Assembly (NCBI RefSeq): GCF_000696385.1
Contig: NZ_JJMN01000062.1
Location: 124,001 to 188,000, forward strand
Length of the DNA stretch: 64,000 bases
Direction of reading: 5' to 3'
Source of the DNA: Vibrio metoecus
GTDB taxonomy: Bacteria; Pseudomonadota; Gammaproteobacteria; Enterobacterales; Vibrionaceae
Part shown: piece after piece, positions 53,740 to 62,455 of the stretch
Numbering within the stretch: the stretch's first letter is position 1
How the letters are laid out: each line of letters begins with the position of its first letter
Made by a program: the position numbers and the translations under genes
Notes under the pieces: model-generated
The model's input: only the letters and a program-made list of their open reading frames with translations
Told to the model about the DNA's origin: nothing
The model's database searches: none

Positions 53740-53855
53740 TGCAAAAGAAGTAGTATACCGCAACGTATCCTCGACGGGCTTTGTTGCGGGTAATTCTTTG
53801 ATGAAAGTACTAGGAGTGCATAGTGGCCCGTATAGCAGGCATTAACATTCCTGAT
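53740..53855 (+). ncRNA. alpha operon leader pseudoknot (Alpha_RBS, S4-binding)
   Basis: CCGCAAC (53758-53764) pairs with GTTGCGG (53783-53789), enclosing GTATCC and CGGGCTTT loops that are shared with the E. coli leader. From AGGAGTGCATAGTGGCCCG through the first rpsM codons the sequence is essentially that of E. coli. This is the S4-binding pseudoknot that controls rpsM translation in gammaproteobacteria. Confidence 0.85.
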
Positions 53856-54179
53856 CATAAACATGCTGTAATCGCTCTAACGGCGATCTACGGTATCGGT
53901 AAAACCCGTTCAAAAGCTATCTTAGCTGATCTGGGTATTGCTGAGAGTGTTAAGATCAGTGAACTAACTGAAGAGCAGATCGATCAACTGCGTGATGGTG
54001 TAGCTAAGTACACTGTAGAGGGTGATCTACGTCGTGAAGTTTCCATGAACATCAAGCGCCTAATGGATCTTGGTTGTTACCGTGGTCTTCGTCATCGTCG
54101 CAGTCTACCACTACGTGGACAGCGTACTAAAACCAACGCTCGCACCCGTAAGGGTCCGCGTAAGCCGATCAAGAAATAA
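53823..54179 (+). CDS. rpsM: 30S ribosomal protein S13
   Basis: S13 is in the 30S head and contacts the P-site tRNA and S19. The gene starts with GTG at 53823, as in E. coli, inside the S4-binding pseudoknot (AGGAG at 53812-53816). The 118-residue protein has the HhH region [13 protein letters not shown] and the tail [18 protein letters not shown]. Confidence 0.97.
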   Translation: MARIAGINIPDHKHAVIALTAIYGIGKTRSKAILADLGIAESVKISELTEEQIDQLRDGVAKYTVEGDLRREVSMNIKRLMDLGCYRGLRHRRSLPLRGQRTKTNARTRKGPRKPIKK

Positions 54180-54192
54180 TCGGGAAGGGTAG

Positions 54193-54588
<396 letters not shown>

Positions 54589-54615
54589 CGTTTCTAGGAA
54601 GATTGGAGAAAGATC

Positions 54616-55236
54616 ATGGCAAGATATTTGGGTCCTAAGCTGAAGCTTAGCCGCCGCGAAGGTACTGACTTGTTCCTTAAGTCAGGCGTTCGTGCGATTG
54701 ATACCAAGTGTAAAATTGATAACGCACCAGGCGTACACGGCGCTCGTCGCGGTCGTCTGTCTGAATATGGCGTTCAGCTTCGTGAGAAGCAAAAAGTTCG
54801 TCGTATCTATGGCGTTTTAGAAAAACAATTCCGTAACTACTACAAAGAAGCTGCTCGCCTGAAAGGCAACACAGGTGAAAACCTGCTTCAGCTTCTGGAA
54901 GGTCGTCTGGATAACGTAGTTTACCGTATGGGTTTTGGTGCAACTCGCGCTGAAGCACGTCAGCTGGTTAGCCACAAAGCTATCCTAGTGAACGGTAAAG
55001 TAGTAAACGTTCCTTCTTTCAATGTTGCGGCTAACGACGTTGTTGCAATTCGTGAGAAAGCGAAAAAGCAATCTCGCATCAAAGCAGCTCTAGAAGTTGC
55101 TGAACAACGCGAAAAACCAACTTGGATTGAAGTCGATGTAAACACGATGGAAGGTACATTCAAGCGTCTGCCTGAGCGTTCTGATCTGTCTGCTGACATC
55201 AACGAACAATTGATCGTCGAGCTTTACTCTAAGTAA
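54616..55236 (+). CDS. rpsD: 30S ribosomal protein S4
   Basis: S4 is a primary 16S-binding protein and the autogenous repressor of the alpha operon through the leader pseudoknot. The 206-residue protein has the S4 RNA-binding domain ([31 protein letters not shown] in form). The N-terminus lacks the zinc-binding cysteines of C-plus S4. Confidence 0.98.
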   Translation: MARYLGPKLKLSRREGTDLFLKSGVRAIDTKCKIDNAPGVHGARRGRLSEYGVQLREKQKVRRIYGVLEKQFRNYYKEAARLKGNTGENLLQLLEGRLDNVVYRMGFGATRAEARQLVSHKAILVNGKVVNVPSFNVAANDVVAIREKAKKQSRIKAALEVAEQREKPTWIEVDVNTMEGTFKRLPERSDLSADINEQLIVELYSK

Positions 55237-55260
55237 GGTTTAAACTAAAGAGAGGACACA

Positions 55261-56254
55261 ATGCAGGGTTCTGTAACAGAATTTCTTAAGCCACGTCTTG
55301 TTGATATCGAACAAATCAGCACGACACACGCAAAAGTAACTCTTGAGCCGTTAGAGCGTGGTTTCGGCCATACTCTGGGTAATGCACTTCGCCGTATTCT
55401 TCTATCTTCAATGCCAGGTTGTGCTGTGACTGAAGTAGAGATTGAAGGCGTTCTTCACGAGTACAGCACCAAAGAAGGTGTTCAGGAAGATATCCTTGAG
55501 ATTCTTTTGAAACCTGAAAGGGCTGGCTGTTCGCGTTGCCGAAGGCAAAGATGAAGTGTTCATTACACTGAACAAATCAGGCTCGGGCCCTGTGGTTGCA
55601 GGTGACATCACCCATGACGGTGATGTAGAGATCGTAAACCCTGAACACGTAATTTGTCATTTAACATCTGACAATGCTGCGATCGCTATGCGTATCAAAG
55701 TAGAACGTGGTCGTGGTTATGTTCCAGCTTCTGCCCGTATCCATACTGAAGAAGATGAGCGTCCAATTGGTCGTTTGCTTGTTGACGCGACTTTCAGCCC
55801 AGTAGACAAAATTGCCTACTCTGTTGAAGCAGCTCGTGTTGAACAGCGTACTGACTTGGACAAGCTTGTTATCGATATGGAAACTAACGGTACTCTTGAG
55901 CCTGAGGAAGCAATCCGTCGCGCAGCAACAATTCTTGCTGAGCAATTGGATGCGTTCGTAGATCTTCGTGATGTACGTGTACCTGAGGAGAAGGAAGAGA
56001 AGCCAGAATTCGATCCGATCCTACTGCGTCCTGTAGACGATCTTGAACTAACAGTTCGCTCTGCTAACTGTCTGAAAGCAGAAGCGATTCACTACATCGG
56101 TGATCTGGTACAGCGCACTGAGGTTGAGCTTCTTAAAACGCCAAACCTTGGTAAGAAATCTCTTACAGAGATTAAAGACGTGCTTGCATCACGTGGTCTG
56201 TCTCTGGGCATGCGTCTAGAAAACTGGCCACCAGCGTCAATCGCTGAAGATTAA
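55261..56254 (+). CDS. rpoA: RNA polymerase alpha subunit (one frame break)
   Basis: RpoA forms the alpha dimer that nucleates core polymerase and contacts UP elements and CRP through its C-terminal domain. The N-terminal domain ([23 protein letters not shown]) and alpha-CTD ([38 protein letters not shown] in form) are present. An extra A in the run at 55510-55512 breaks the frame after ILEILL. Corrected it reads [18 protein letters not shown] and gives 330 residues, near the usual 329. The gene is essential, so I read this as sequencing error. Confidence 0.96.
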
Positions 56255-56277
56255 TCGATATTAGTTAGAAGGATTAG

Positions 56278-56669
<392 letters not shown>

Positions 56670-56686
56670 TCAGTTCGTCATACAAT

Positions 56687-56717
56687 AAAAGAGCCGGGCT
56701 AGCCCGGCTCTTTTATT
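56687..56717. terminator. Bidirectional terminator of the alpha operon
   Basis: AAAAGAGCCGGGCT-AGCCCGGCTCTTTT (56687-56714), a perfect palindrome with T-runs on both strands, serves rplQ and the convergent DUF2780 gene. Confidence 0.93.
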
Positions 56718-56796
56718 TCTGCTTTCTGCCTTATTTTGGCAAGTAAGGTGAGTCATTGACTTTTACTTGCACTCTATCTCGATAGGTTATGTGGTA

Positions 56797-57273
56797 CTAC
56801 TGCCACAGTTTGCCTAGCGACTCTAACAGGTTTTGGCTTGCACCTTGCTGTGTCAAATATTGCATTAAAACCGGTACAAATTGTTCGACCATGCTGGCAT
56901 CCAGTCCTAATGTATTAAAGGCTTGGTTTACTTCTTTGCGTTGCAAAATGGTGCTGAGATTTTGATTAGGGATGAGTCCAATCAATTCATTGAGGCTGGG
57001 AATTAGCTGATTTAGCTCATTGCTTTGATCAGCAGTAAGATTGTTTTGCGCTTGCGTGAGCAATGTTGCCACTCCGCCTCCCGCTTGTTGTGGGGAGAGT
57101 GGTAATTGGCTAGTAAATTGAGTGAGCAAATCTTGCGTCGCTTTGGATTGTGAAAGTGTTTGACCGACCAATCCAGCAAGGTCATCTGAGCCCAATGAGT
57201 TGAGTTTTGGAAACGCCAGTACAGACGTGCTGGCAAGAGTTGAGATTAATATAGCAGCAACGCGATAGTGCAT
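56797..57273 (-). CDS. DUF2780 (VcgC/VcgE-like) secreted protein
   Basis: The ATG at 57273 (MHYRVAAILISTLASTSVLA) follows GGAGAG at good spacing and gives a Sec signal peptide of about 20 residues. The 158-residue protein is rich in Leu, Gln and Asn. It fits the DUF2780 family of unknown function, which includes VcgC/VcgE proteins found beside genes for surface structures. It is monocistronic and convergent with the alpha operon. Confidence 0.75.
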   Translation of the reverse strand: MHYRVAAILISTLASTSVLAFPKLNSLGSDDLAGLVGQTLSQSKATQDLLTQFTSQLPLSPQQAGGGVATLLTQAQNNLTADQSNELNQLIPSLNELIGLIPNQNLSTILQRKEVNQAFNTLGLDASMVEQFVPVLMQYLTQQGASQNLLESLGKLWQ

Positions 57274-57428
57274 GATCACTCTCCATTTAAAGCGCGTAAC
57301 TATTTCCTACTCTTTGACGTTTCAGAGCAAAGTAGTAAGCAAAAAAGTCTATCCAAACTGTTTAAAGCGACGGGGACTCTCGATGAGCACTTCTGCTGTC
57401 ACTTCAAATAGAAAGATAGAGTGTAATG

Positions 57429-57458
57429 AAAAAAGAGCGACCGTTAAGGTCGCTCTTT
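57429..57458 (-). terminator. Terminator downstream of fklB
   Basis: AAAGAGCGACC (57432-57442) pairs with GGTCGCTCTTT (57448-57458); on the minus strand a T-run (A at 57429-57434 on plus) follows. Confidence 0.88.
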
Positions 57459-57488
57459 GTCACAATATTGCGAATGTGAAGACTGTGC

Positions 57489-58109
57489 TTACAGAATATC
57501 CAGCAGTTCTACTTCAAACACTAAAGCGGCGAATGGTGGAATAGCTGCACCAGCACCACGCTCACCATATGCAAGGTCTTGTGGAATATAGAGTTTCCAC
57601 TTAGAGCCTACAGGCATAAGTTGTAGCGCTTCAACCCAACCGCGGATCACGCCTGTCACCGGGAATTCAGCGGGTTGACCACGAGAGACTGAACTGTCGA
57701 AAACGGTACCATCAACCAACTGGCCATGGTAGTGAACGCGAACTGATTTGTCTGCCGTTGGGATAGCGCCATTGCCTTCAACCAACACTTCATATTGCAA
57801 ACCAGAGTCAAGAACCGTCACTTCTGAACGCAGAGCGTTGTCTTTCAGGAACGCTTCACCTTCAGACGCAGCTGCTTTTGCTGCTTCTTGGCGAGCTTCT
57901 TCAGCGCGCATGTGAATGGCGTGTAGTGCTTGGTTGATTTCATCGATAGAGATAGCTGGCTGTTCACCCACCAGTGCGGTTGCGATGCCTGCAGCAATGG
58001 CTGCGACATTCAGACCTTCTAGGCCACTACCTGCGAGTTGCTGACCCATTTGCAGGCCGATGCCGTAGCTTGCTTTTTGTTCTACGGTTTCAAATTTCAC
58101 TTCAGACAT
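57489..58109 (-). CDS. fklB: FKBP-type peptidyl-prolyl isomerase FklB
   Basis: FklB (FKBP22) is a prolyl isomerase with an N-terminal dimerisation helix domain and a C-terminal FKBP domain. The ATG at 58109 gives [20 protein letters not shown] and 206 residues. The FKBP core is present: [51 protein letters not shown] and [23 protein letters not shown] in form. There is no signal peptide, so it is cytosolic. Confidence 0.94.
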   Translation of the reverse strand: MSEVKFETVEQKASYGIGLQMGQQLAGSGLEGLNVAAIAAGIATALVGEQPAISIDEINQALHAIHMRAEEARQEAAKAAASEGEAFLKDNALRSEVTVLDSGLQYEVLVEGNGAIPTADKSVRVHYHGQLVDGTVFDSSVSRGQPAEFPVTGVIRGWVEALQLMPVGSKWKLYIPQDLAYGERGAGAAIPPFAALVFEVELLDIL

Positions 58110-58334
58110 AAAAGTCACTCTTGGTCGTTCAATAAAGGCGACAGAATAACAGGTTAGATCGTGTGATGAAACGTTTAGCCCTAAATCGCTTGACGGGTTT
58201 CGGTGTGACGTGTCGCAGAAAGTTCAGCGAAAAACATCAAGATTGTGTCAAGCTTTGGCTTTAAAGTTACTCGACTCTATACTCTAACCTCATGAATTTT
58301 TATACTGTGGGCAAGTAATTAAAGGACTTTGAAC

Positions 58335-58901
58335 ATGAACCGCCGCCACAAGAAGCCGCAGCAAACTGATTATCTTGCCCAAGTACAAGTGTACTGGCAG
58401 CAATTGGATTGGCCTCGATATCGCCAACAACTTCGCGAGCTTTGGTTGCGGCTCCCTCTGCGCCATCGTCGTGGCTTGATGGTGTTAACACCAGCGGTAC
58501 TGGTTTTGATGGTGCTCCCTCTGCCGGATAAGCAAGAAGCGGTGAACGAAGCCGCTTCGACACCGAAACGGATTGAGGTGGGGATGAATACTCAAAGCTT
58601 GAGCGAACAACGCACTCAAGCTCAAGCAGAACTCAAATCTTCAGCTTGGCAAGAGTATGTTGTTCGCCAAGGGGATACGCTGTCTCAGGTATTTCGCAAT
58701 AACGAGCTGCCACTCACCGATATCAATGCCTTGGTCAAAGTGGAAGGTTCGGATAAACCATTGAGTCAAATCCAAGCGGGGCAACTCATCCGTTTCAAAT
58801 TGGCTGAAAATGGTCAACTGGACATTTTGCAGCTGGAGCGCAATAACCAATCAGTGATGTTCTTCCGACTCTCTGACGGCGGTTTTGGGCGCAGTAAGTA
58901 A
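58335..58901 (+). CDS. oapA: Opacity-associated protein OapA / YtfB-like LysM protein
   Basis: OapA-family proteins affect cell surface and, in E. coli (YtfB), cell division. The ATG at 58335 follows AAAGGA (58321-58326). The 188-residue protein has a basic N-terminus and an OapA N-terminal membrane helix (LMVLTPAVLVLMVLPLP). It then has a Gln/Ser linker and a LysM-like OapA domain (VVRQGDTLSQVFRNNELPLTDINALV). The 3' end overlaps the convergent EamA gene by 51 bp. Confidence 0.85.
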   Translation: MNRRHKKPQQTDYLAQVQVYWQQLDWPRYRQQLRELWLRLPLRHRRGLMVLTPAVLVLMVLPLPDKQEAVNEAASTPKRIEVGMNTQSLSEQRTQAQAELKSSAWQEYVVRQGDTLSQVFRNNELPLTDINALVKVEGSDKPLSQIQAGQLIRFKLAENGQLDILQLERNNQSVMFFRLSDGGFGRSK

Positions 58902-59744
58902 TCCCCACCACTTCACTAACAGTGCACTCGGTAGTAAAGGCAGGATAATCATTCCTATGCCAAGCCAAGTTAGCGCATCTAAAAGCTCACCAAACCCAAT
59001 TGCCCCAAAGGCAGCGACAAAGATCAGCCCCGAATATTCAGCCAGTGCGATTTGACTGGCTGGCGCTCTTTGATAGGCGGCAACAGCAAATCCGTTGTAC
59101 AGCAAGATCAGGCCTGCGCTGGCAGCAATCCATAACCATTGGTTTAGGGTTAATGGTTGCCAATAAGCCGCTGCCAATAACCCTGAAATCGGTAATGAAA
59201 AAAGTGATGTCCACATCAATGTGGTGATCACGGGTTGGCGCTCTGGGATCGTGCGGGCCAGTAGGTTAAATAGCGCCAGTGAAAATGCTGTGCCTAGGGC
59301 AAACAGCGCAGCCCAATGGAACTGCGATGGTCGCAATACAATCAATACCCCGATAAATCCGGTTACTGTTGCCACTATCTTGCTACGGCTAGGCTTCTCT
59401 TTCAGAAATAAGATGGAAAGCGGCAACATGAGCAGTGGTGCGGCGTAAAAAACCGCATTAGCGGTGGCTAAAGGCAGATACGAAATGGCGACCACCATGC
59501 AACCAGCTCCGAAAAGCACTAGGTGAGCGCGTACCCAAGTGACTTTAGGATCATGCAGTTGACGTAAGACTTTGGGTTGGCGTCGCCAAAGTGGCCAAAT
59601 CAGAGCAAATGCGAACAATTGGCGTAGAAACATGTATTGGAACGGCACCACCTCGCCTTGCAGCATTTTAACCGCCACATCAGAGAGTGAGGCCGCTAAG
59701 TTACCCAAGATCAGCAGCCACACGGCCAACGTTGCACGACTCAT
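58851..59744 (-). CDS. EamA/DMT family transporter
   Basis: A 297-residue protein with ten predicted membrane helices in two EamA repeats, the form of drug/metabolite exporters. Motifs FLRQLFAFALIWPLWRR and ATANAVFYAAPLLMLPLSILFLKEKPSR (first repeat) and QIALAEYSGLIFVAAFGAIGFGELL (second) fit the RhaT-like group. Substrate unknown. The stop lies 51 bp inside the convergent oapA. Confidence 0.85.
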   Translation of the reverse strand: MSRATLAVWLLILGNLAASLSDVAVKMLQGEVVPFQYMFLRQLFAFALIWPLWRRQPKVLRQLHDPKVTWVRAHLVLFGAGCMVVAISYLPLATANAVFYAAPLLMLPLSILFLKEKPSRSKIVATVTGFIGVLIVLRPSQFHWAALFALGTAFSLALFNLLARTIPERQPVITTLMWTSLFSLPISGLLAAAYWQPLTLNQWLWIAASAGLILLYNGFAVAAYQRAPASQIALAEYSGLIFVAAFGAIGFGELLDALTWLGIGMIILPLLPSALLVKWWGLLTAPKTAVRESEEHH

Positions 59745-59746
59745 GA

Positions 59747-60196
59747 TTAAGCTCTTTTCATGTCGATGTGGGGAATGCCATCTTCCAGATAGGTCTCTGA
59801 GGTGGTAACAAAACCATAACGGCCATAAAACTCCCGCAGATGTTCCTGAGCCCCAATTTCAATCGATTGCTGCGGCCATAAGTGTTGGCAATGCTCAAGT
59901 GCTGTTTGCAGTAACTGATGGCCTAAGCCATTACCACGTGCGCTAGCCTTCGTCGCCACTCGGCCAATACTGACACTTGGGTAACTGATGCCGATTGGCA
60001 GCAAACGAGCACAAGCCACCAACTCTTGATCTTGATAGCCAAGTAAATGATGCACACCGCTGACGCGATCTTTGTTATCCAACTCCGGGTAAGGGCAGGT
60101 CTGTTCCACCACAAAAACATCCACACGGAGTTTTAGTAGATCGTACAGCTGTGCGGTGGTTAATTGGCAAAAAGGGATACATTGCCAGGTGATCAT
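59747..60196 (-). CDS. elaA: GNAT acetyltransferase ElaA
   Basis: ElaA is a small GNAT-fold protein of unknown substrate. The ATG at 60196 follows AAGGAGAT and gives MITWQCIPFCQLTTAQLYDLL and 149 residues. The family LRVDVFVVEQTCPYPELD strand, the acetyl-CoA loop VATKASARGNGLGHQLL and FYGRYGFVTTSETYLEDGIPHIDM are present. It lies 2 bp from the EamA gene start and is probably co-transcribed with it. Confidence 0.92.
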   Translation of the reverse strand: MITWQCIPFCQLTTAQLYDLLKLRVDVFVVEQTCPYPELDNKDRVSGVHHLLGYQDQELVACARLLPIGISYPSVSIGRVATKASARGNGLGHQLLQTALEHCQHLWPQQSIEIGAQEHLREFYGRYGFVTTSETYLEDGIPHIDMKRA

Positions 60197-60377
60197 CTTT
60201 ATCTCCTTGAATATAAGATCTCTACGAATATGAATAGCAGTACTGTAACAGGCCGCGCAAAAACCAGCGTTAACAAAGGTTAAGGGCAAGCAAGAAAATT
60301 TAAATCAAGATTCACTGGAGCTCGCGAGCAAAATGACGATAATAGCGCTTCTTTTTTCGTCACACTGAGGACACCCC

Positions 60378-61760
60378 TTGAACGCCAACTCTTTTGCAGC
60401 TTTGAATCTGAAGCCTGAATTACTCGCTAACCTTGAAACAATGGGGTTTGCTTCTATGACTCCGATTCAGGCGCAATCTCTTCCCGCAATCCTCAATGGA
60501 CAGGATGTGATTGGCCAAGGAAAAACGGGCTCAGGCAAAACGGCGGCGTTTGGTCTTGGGGTATTATCAAATCTCAATGTGAAACGCTTTCGCGTGCAAG
60601 CCCTAGTGTTGTGTCCAACGCGTGAGTTGGCTGACCAAGTGGCAACCGACATTCGTACTTTGGGGCGTACTATCCACAACATCAAAGTGCTGACTCTATG
60701 CGGCGGTATGCCGATGGGACCGCAGATCGGTTCCCTTGAGCATGGCGCACATATTTTGGTAGGCACGCCGGGGCGTATTTTGGATCACCTGAGCAAAGAT
60801 CGTATCGATCTGAGTGAACTTAATACACTGGTATTGGATGAAGCCGATCGCATGCTCGAAATGGGCTTCCAAGAAGCACTGGAAGCGATCATCGCCGCCG
60901 CGCCAACCCAACGTCAAACCTTGCTGTTTAGTGCCACTTACCCAGCCAGTATTGAGCAGATCGCACAAAGTGTGACTCGCAATGCGATGATGATCAAAGT
61001 CGAGGCGACCCATGATACTTCGAGCATTCGCCAATATTTTTACAAGGTAGATGGCAGTGCTGCGCGTGATGAAGCACTGGAAACTTTACTGCTGCACCAT
61101 CAACCCACCTCTTCCGTGGTGTTTTGTAATACCAAGCGTGAAGTACAGAATGTTGCGGATGCGCTGCATCAAAGCGGTTTTAGCGTGATTGAACTGCATG
61201 GTGATATGGAGCAGCGTGAGCGTGACCAAGCTCTAGTGCAGTTTGCTAATAAGAGTATTTCTATTCTGGTCGCGACTGATGTCGCGGCTCGCGGTCTGGA
61301 TGTGGATAACCTCGATGCGGTGTTTAACTACGATTTGTCACGCGATCCTGAAGTGCATGTACACCGTATCGGCCGTACCGGCCGCGCGGGGAGTAAAGGC
61401 TTGGCGTTTAGCTTCTTTAGTGACAACGAGAGCTACCGCGTAGCACAAATTGATGAGTACATGGATATCGAGATTGTGCCTTCTAGCTTGCCACAACCTG
61501 CTGCGGGTGCGCGTCCTTACGCCGCTAACATGGTGACCATCCAGATTGATGGTGGTAAGAAAGACAAGGTACGCCCGGGAGATATTCTTGGCGCGCTGAC
61601 CAGTGATGGCGAACTGACTGCGGAGCATATCGGCAAGATCAACCTGTTCCCGATGCGCGCTTATGTGGCCGTACAGAAGAAAATTGCCCATAAAGCACTG
61701 AATAAAATCGCCAACGGTAAGATGAAAGGACGCCAGTTCCGCGCTCGTTTACTCAAATAA
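60378..61760 (+). CDS. dbpA: ATP-dependent RNA helicase DbpA
   Basis: DbpA is a DEAD-box helicase that binds helix 92 of 23S rRNA in large-subunit assembly. The gene starts with TTG at 60378 (GAGG at 60367-60370). The 460-residue protein has the Q motif region MTPIQAQSLP, Walker A GKTGSGKTAA, the DEAD box (LDEADRML), SAT, and the VI motif HRIGRTGRAG. It also has the specific C-terminal RNA-binding domain that makes it DbpA (MVTIQIDGGKKDKVRPGDILGAL in form). Confidence 0.94.
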   Translation: MNANSFAALNLKPELLANLETMGFASMTPIQAQSLPAILNGQDVIGQGKTGSGKTAAFGLGVLSNLNVKRFRVQALVLCPTRELADQVATDIRTLGRTIHNIKVLTLCGGMPMGPQIGSLEHGAHILVGTPGRILDHLSKDRIDLSELNTLVLDEADRMLEMGFQEALEAIIAAAPTQRQTLLFSATYPASIEQIAQSVTRNAMMIKVEATHDTSSIRQYFYKVDGSAARDEALETLLLHHQPTSSVVFCNTKREVQNVADALHQSGFSVIELHGDMEQRERDQALVQFANKSISILVATDVAARGLDVDNLDAVFNYDLSRDPEVHVHRIGRTGRAGSKGLAFSFFSDNESYRVAQIDEYMDIEIVPSSLPQPAAGARPYAANMVTIQIDGGKKDKVRPGDILGALTSDGELTAEHIGKINLFPMRAYVAVQKKIAHKALNKIANGKMKGRQFRARLLK

Positions 61761-61762
61761 TC

Positions 61763-62335
61763 TCACGCATGATTTCTCAGCCGTGCTTTGATACGGCTGA
61801 GACTGATCGGCGTGATCCCCAAATAAGCGGCGATGTGGTGATCGCAAAGCCGCTCCATCAACTCCGGAAATTGCGCGCACATCACTTGATAGCGCTGCTC
61901 AGGCCGATAAAGCAACATAAAGCGCTCTTTTTGCTCCTTGTACAGCAGTTGGGTTTCCAGCAAACGCTGATAAAGAGGGTGGTGACTTGCACGCCATTCC
62001 CGCAATACTTCAATCGGTACACCTACCAATTGTACGGGGGATAAGGTCTCTAACATAAATGGCGAACCTTGGCCGCGGATCAGGTTTTCAAAACCGATGG
62101 CCCAATCTTGCTCCCAGTAGAACTCTTTACTGAAACTTTTCCCCTCTTCGGTGAGATAACAAGCGTGGCACAGCCCTTCTAACACCCAATACGCAAACGG
62201 TGTTTGCTCGCCTTGCGCAACCAGAATATGTCGGGTGGGTAACTCTAATGGTTGGGCAACGCTTTGTAGCTGCGTGCACTCGGCATACCGTAAAAAGCCA
62301 TGCTGTTTGAGATAAGCTTGAAACTGCGCTTGCAT
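61763..62335 (-). CDS. Crp/Fnr family transcriptional regulator
   Basis: A 190-residue regulator with an N-terminal cyclic-nucleotide-binding-type beta-roll (RHILVAQGEQTPFAYWVLEGL) and a short C-terminal helix-turn-helix (HHIAAYLGITPISLSRIKARL). It lacks the CRP cAMP ligands ([13 protein letters not shown]) and the FNR N-terminal cysteines, so the effector is unknown. It ends 2 bp from the convergent dbpA. Confidence 0.88.
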   Translation of the reverse strand: MQAQFQAYLKQHGFLRYAECTQLQSVAQPLELPTRHILVAQGEQTPFAYWVLEGLCHACYLTEEGKSFSKEFYWEQDWAIGFENLIRGQGSPFMLETLSPVQLVGVPIEVLREWRASHHPLYQRLLETQLLYKEQKERFMLLYRPEQRYQVMCAQFPELMERLCDHHIAAYLGITPISLSRIKARLRNHA

Positions 62336-62356
62336 AAAAGCCTCATAGAAAAAGAG

Positions 62357-62381
62357 AAACAGCCACTTAGGGTGGCTGTTT
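62357..62381 (-). terminator. Terminator downstream of cpdB
   Basis: AAACAGCCAC (62357-62366) pairs with GTGGCTGTTT (62372-62381); on the minus strand it is followed by a T-rich tail (TCTCTTTTTC). Confidence 0.8.
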
Positions 62382-62455
62382 ACTTTACGTGATAACTCTG
62401 GTGACTTGAAGCCGCAGCCGTGTTGGTTGCCGCTTCAATATTGGGTTATCGGTGC

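Noticed and set aside
58300-58563. 87-codon minus-strand frame opposite oapA
   Set aside because: Lies opposite a well-supported gene and shows no start signal or family features.
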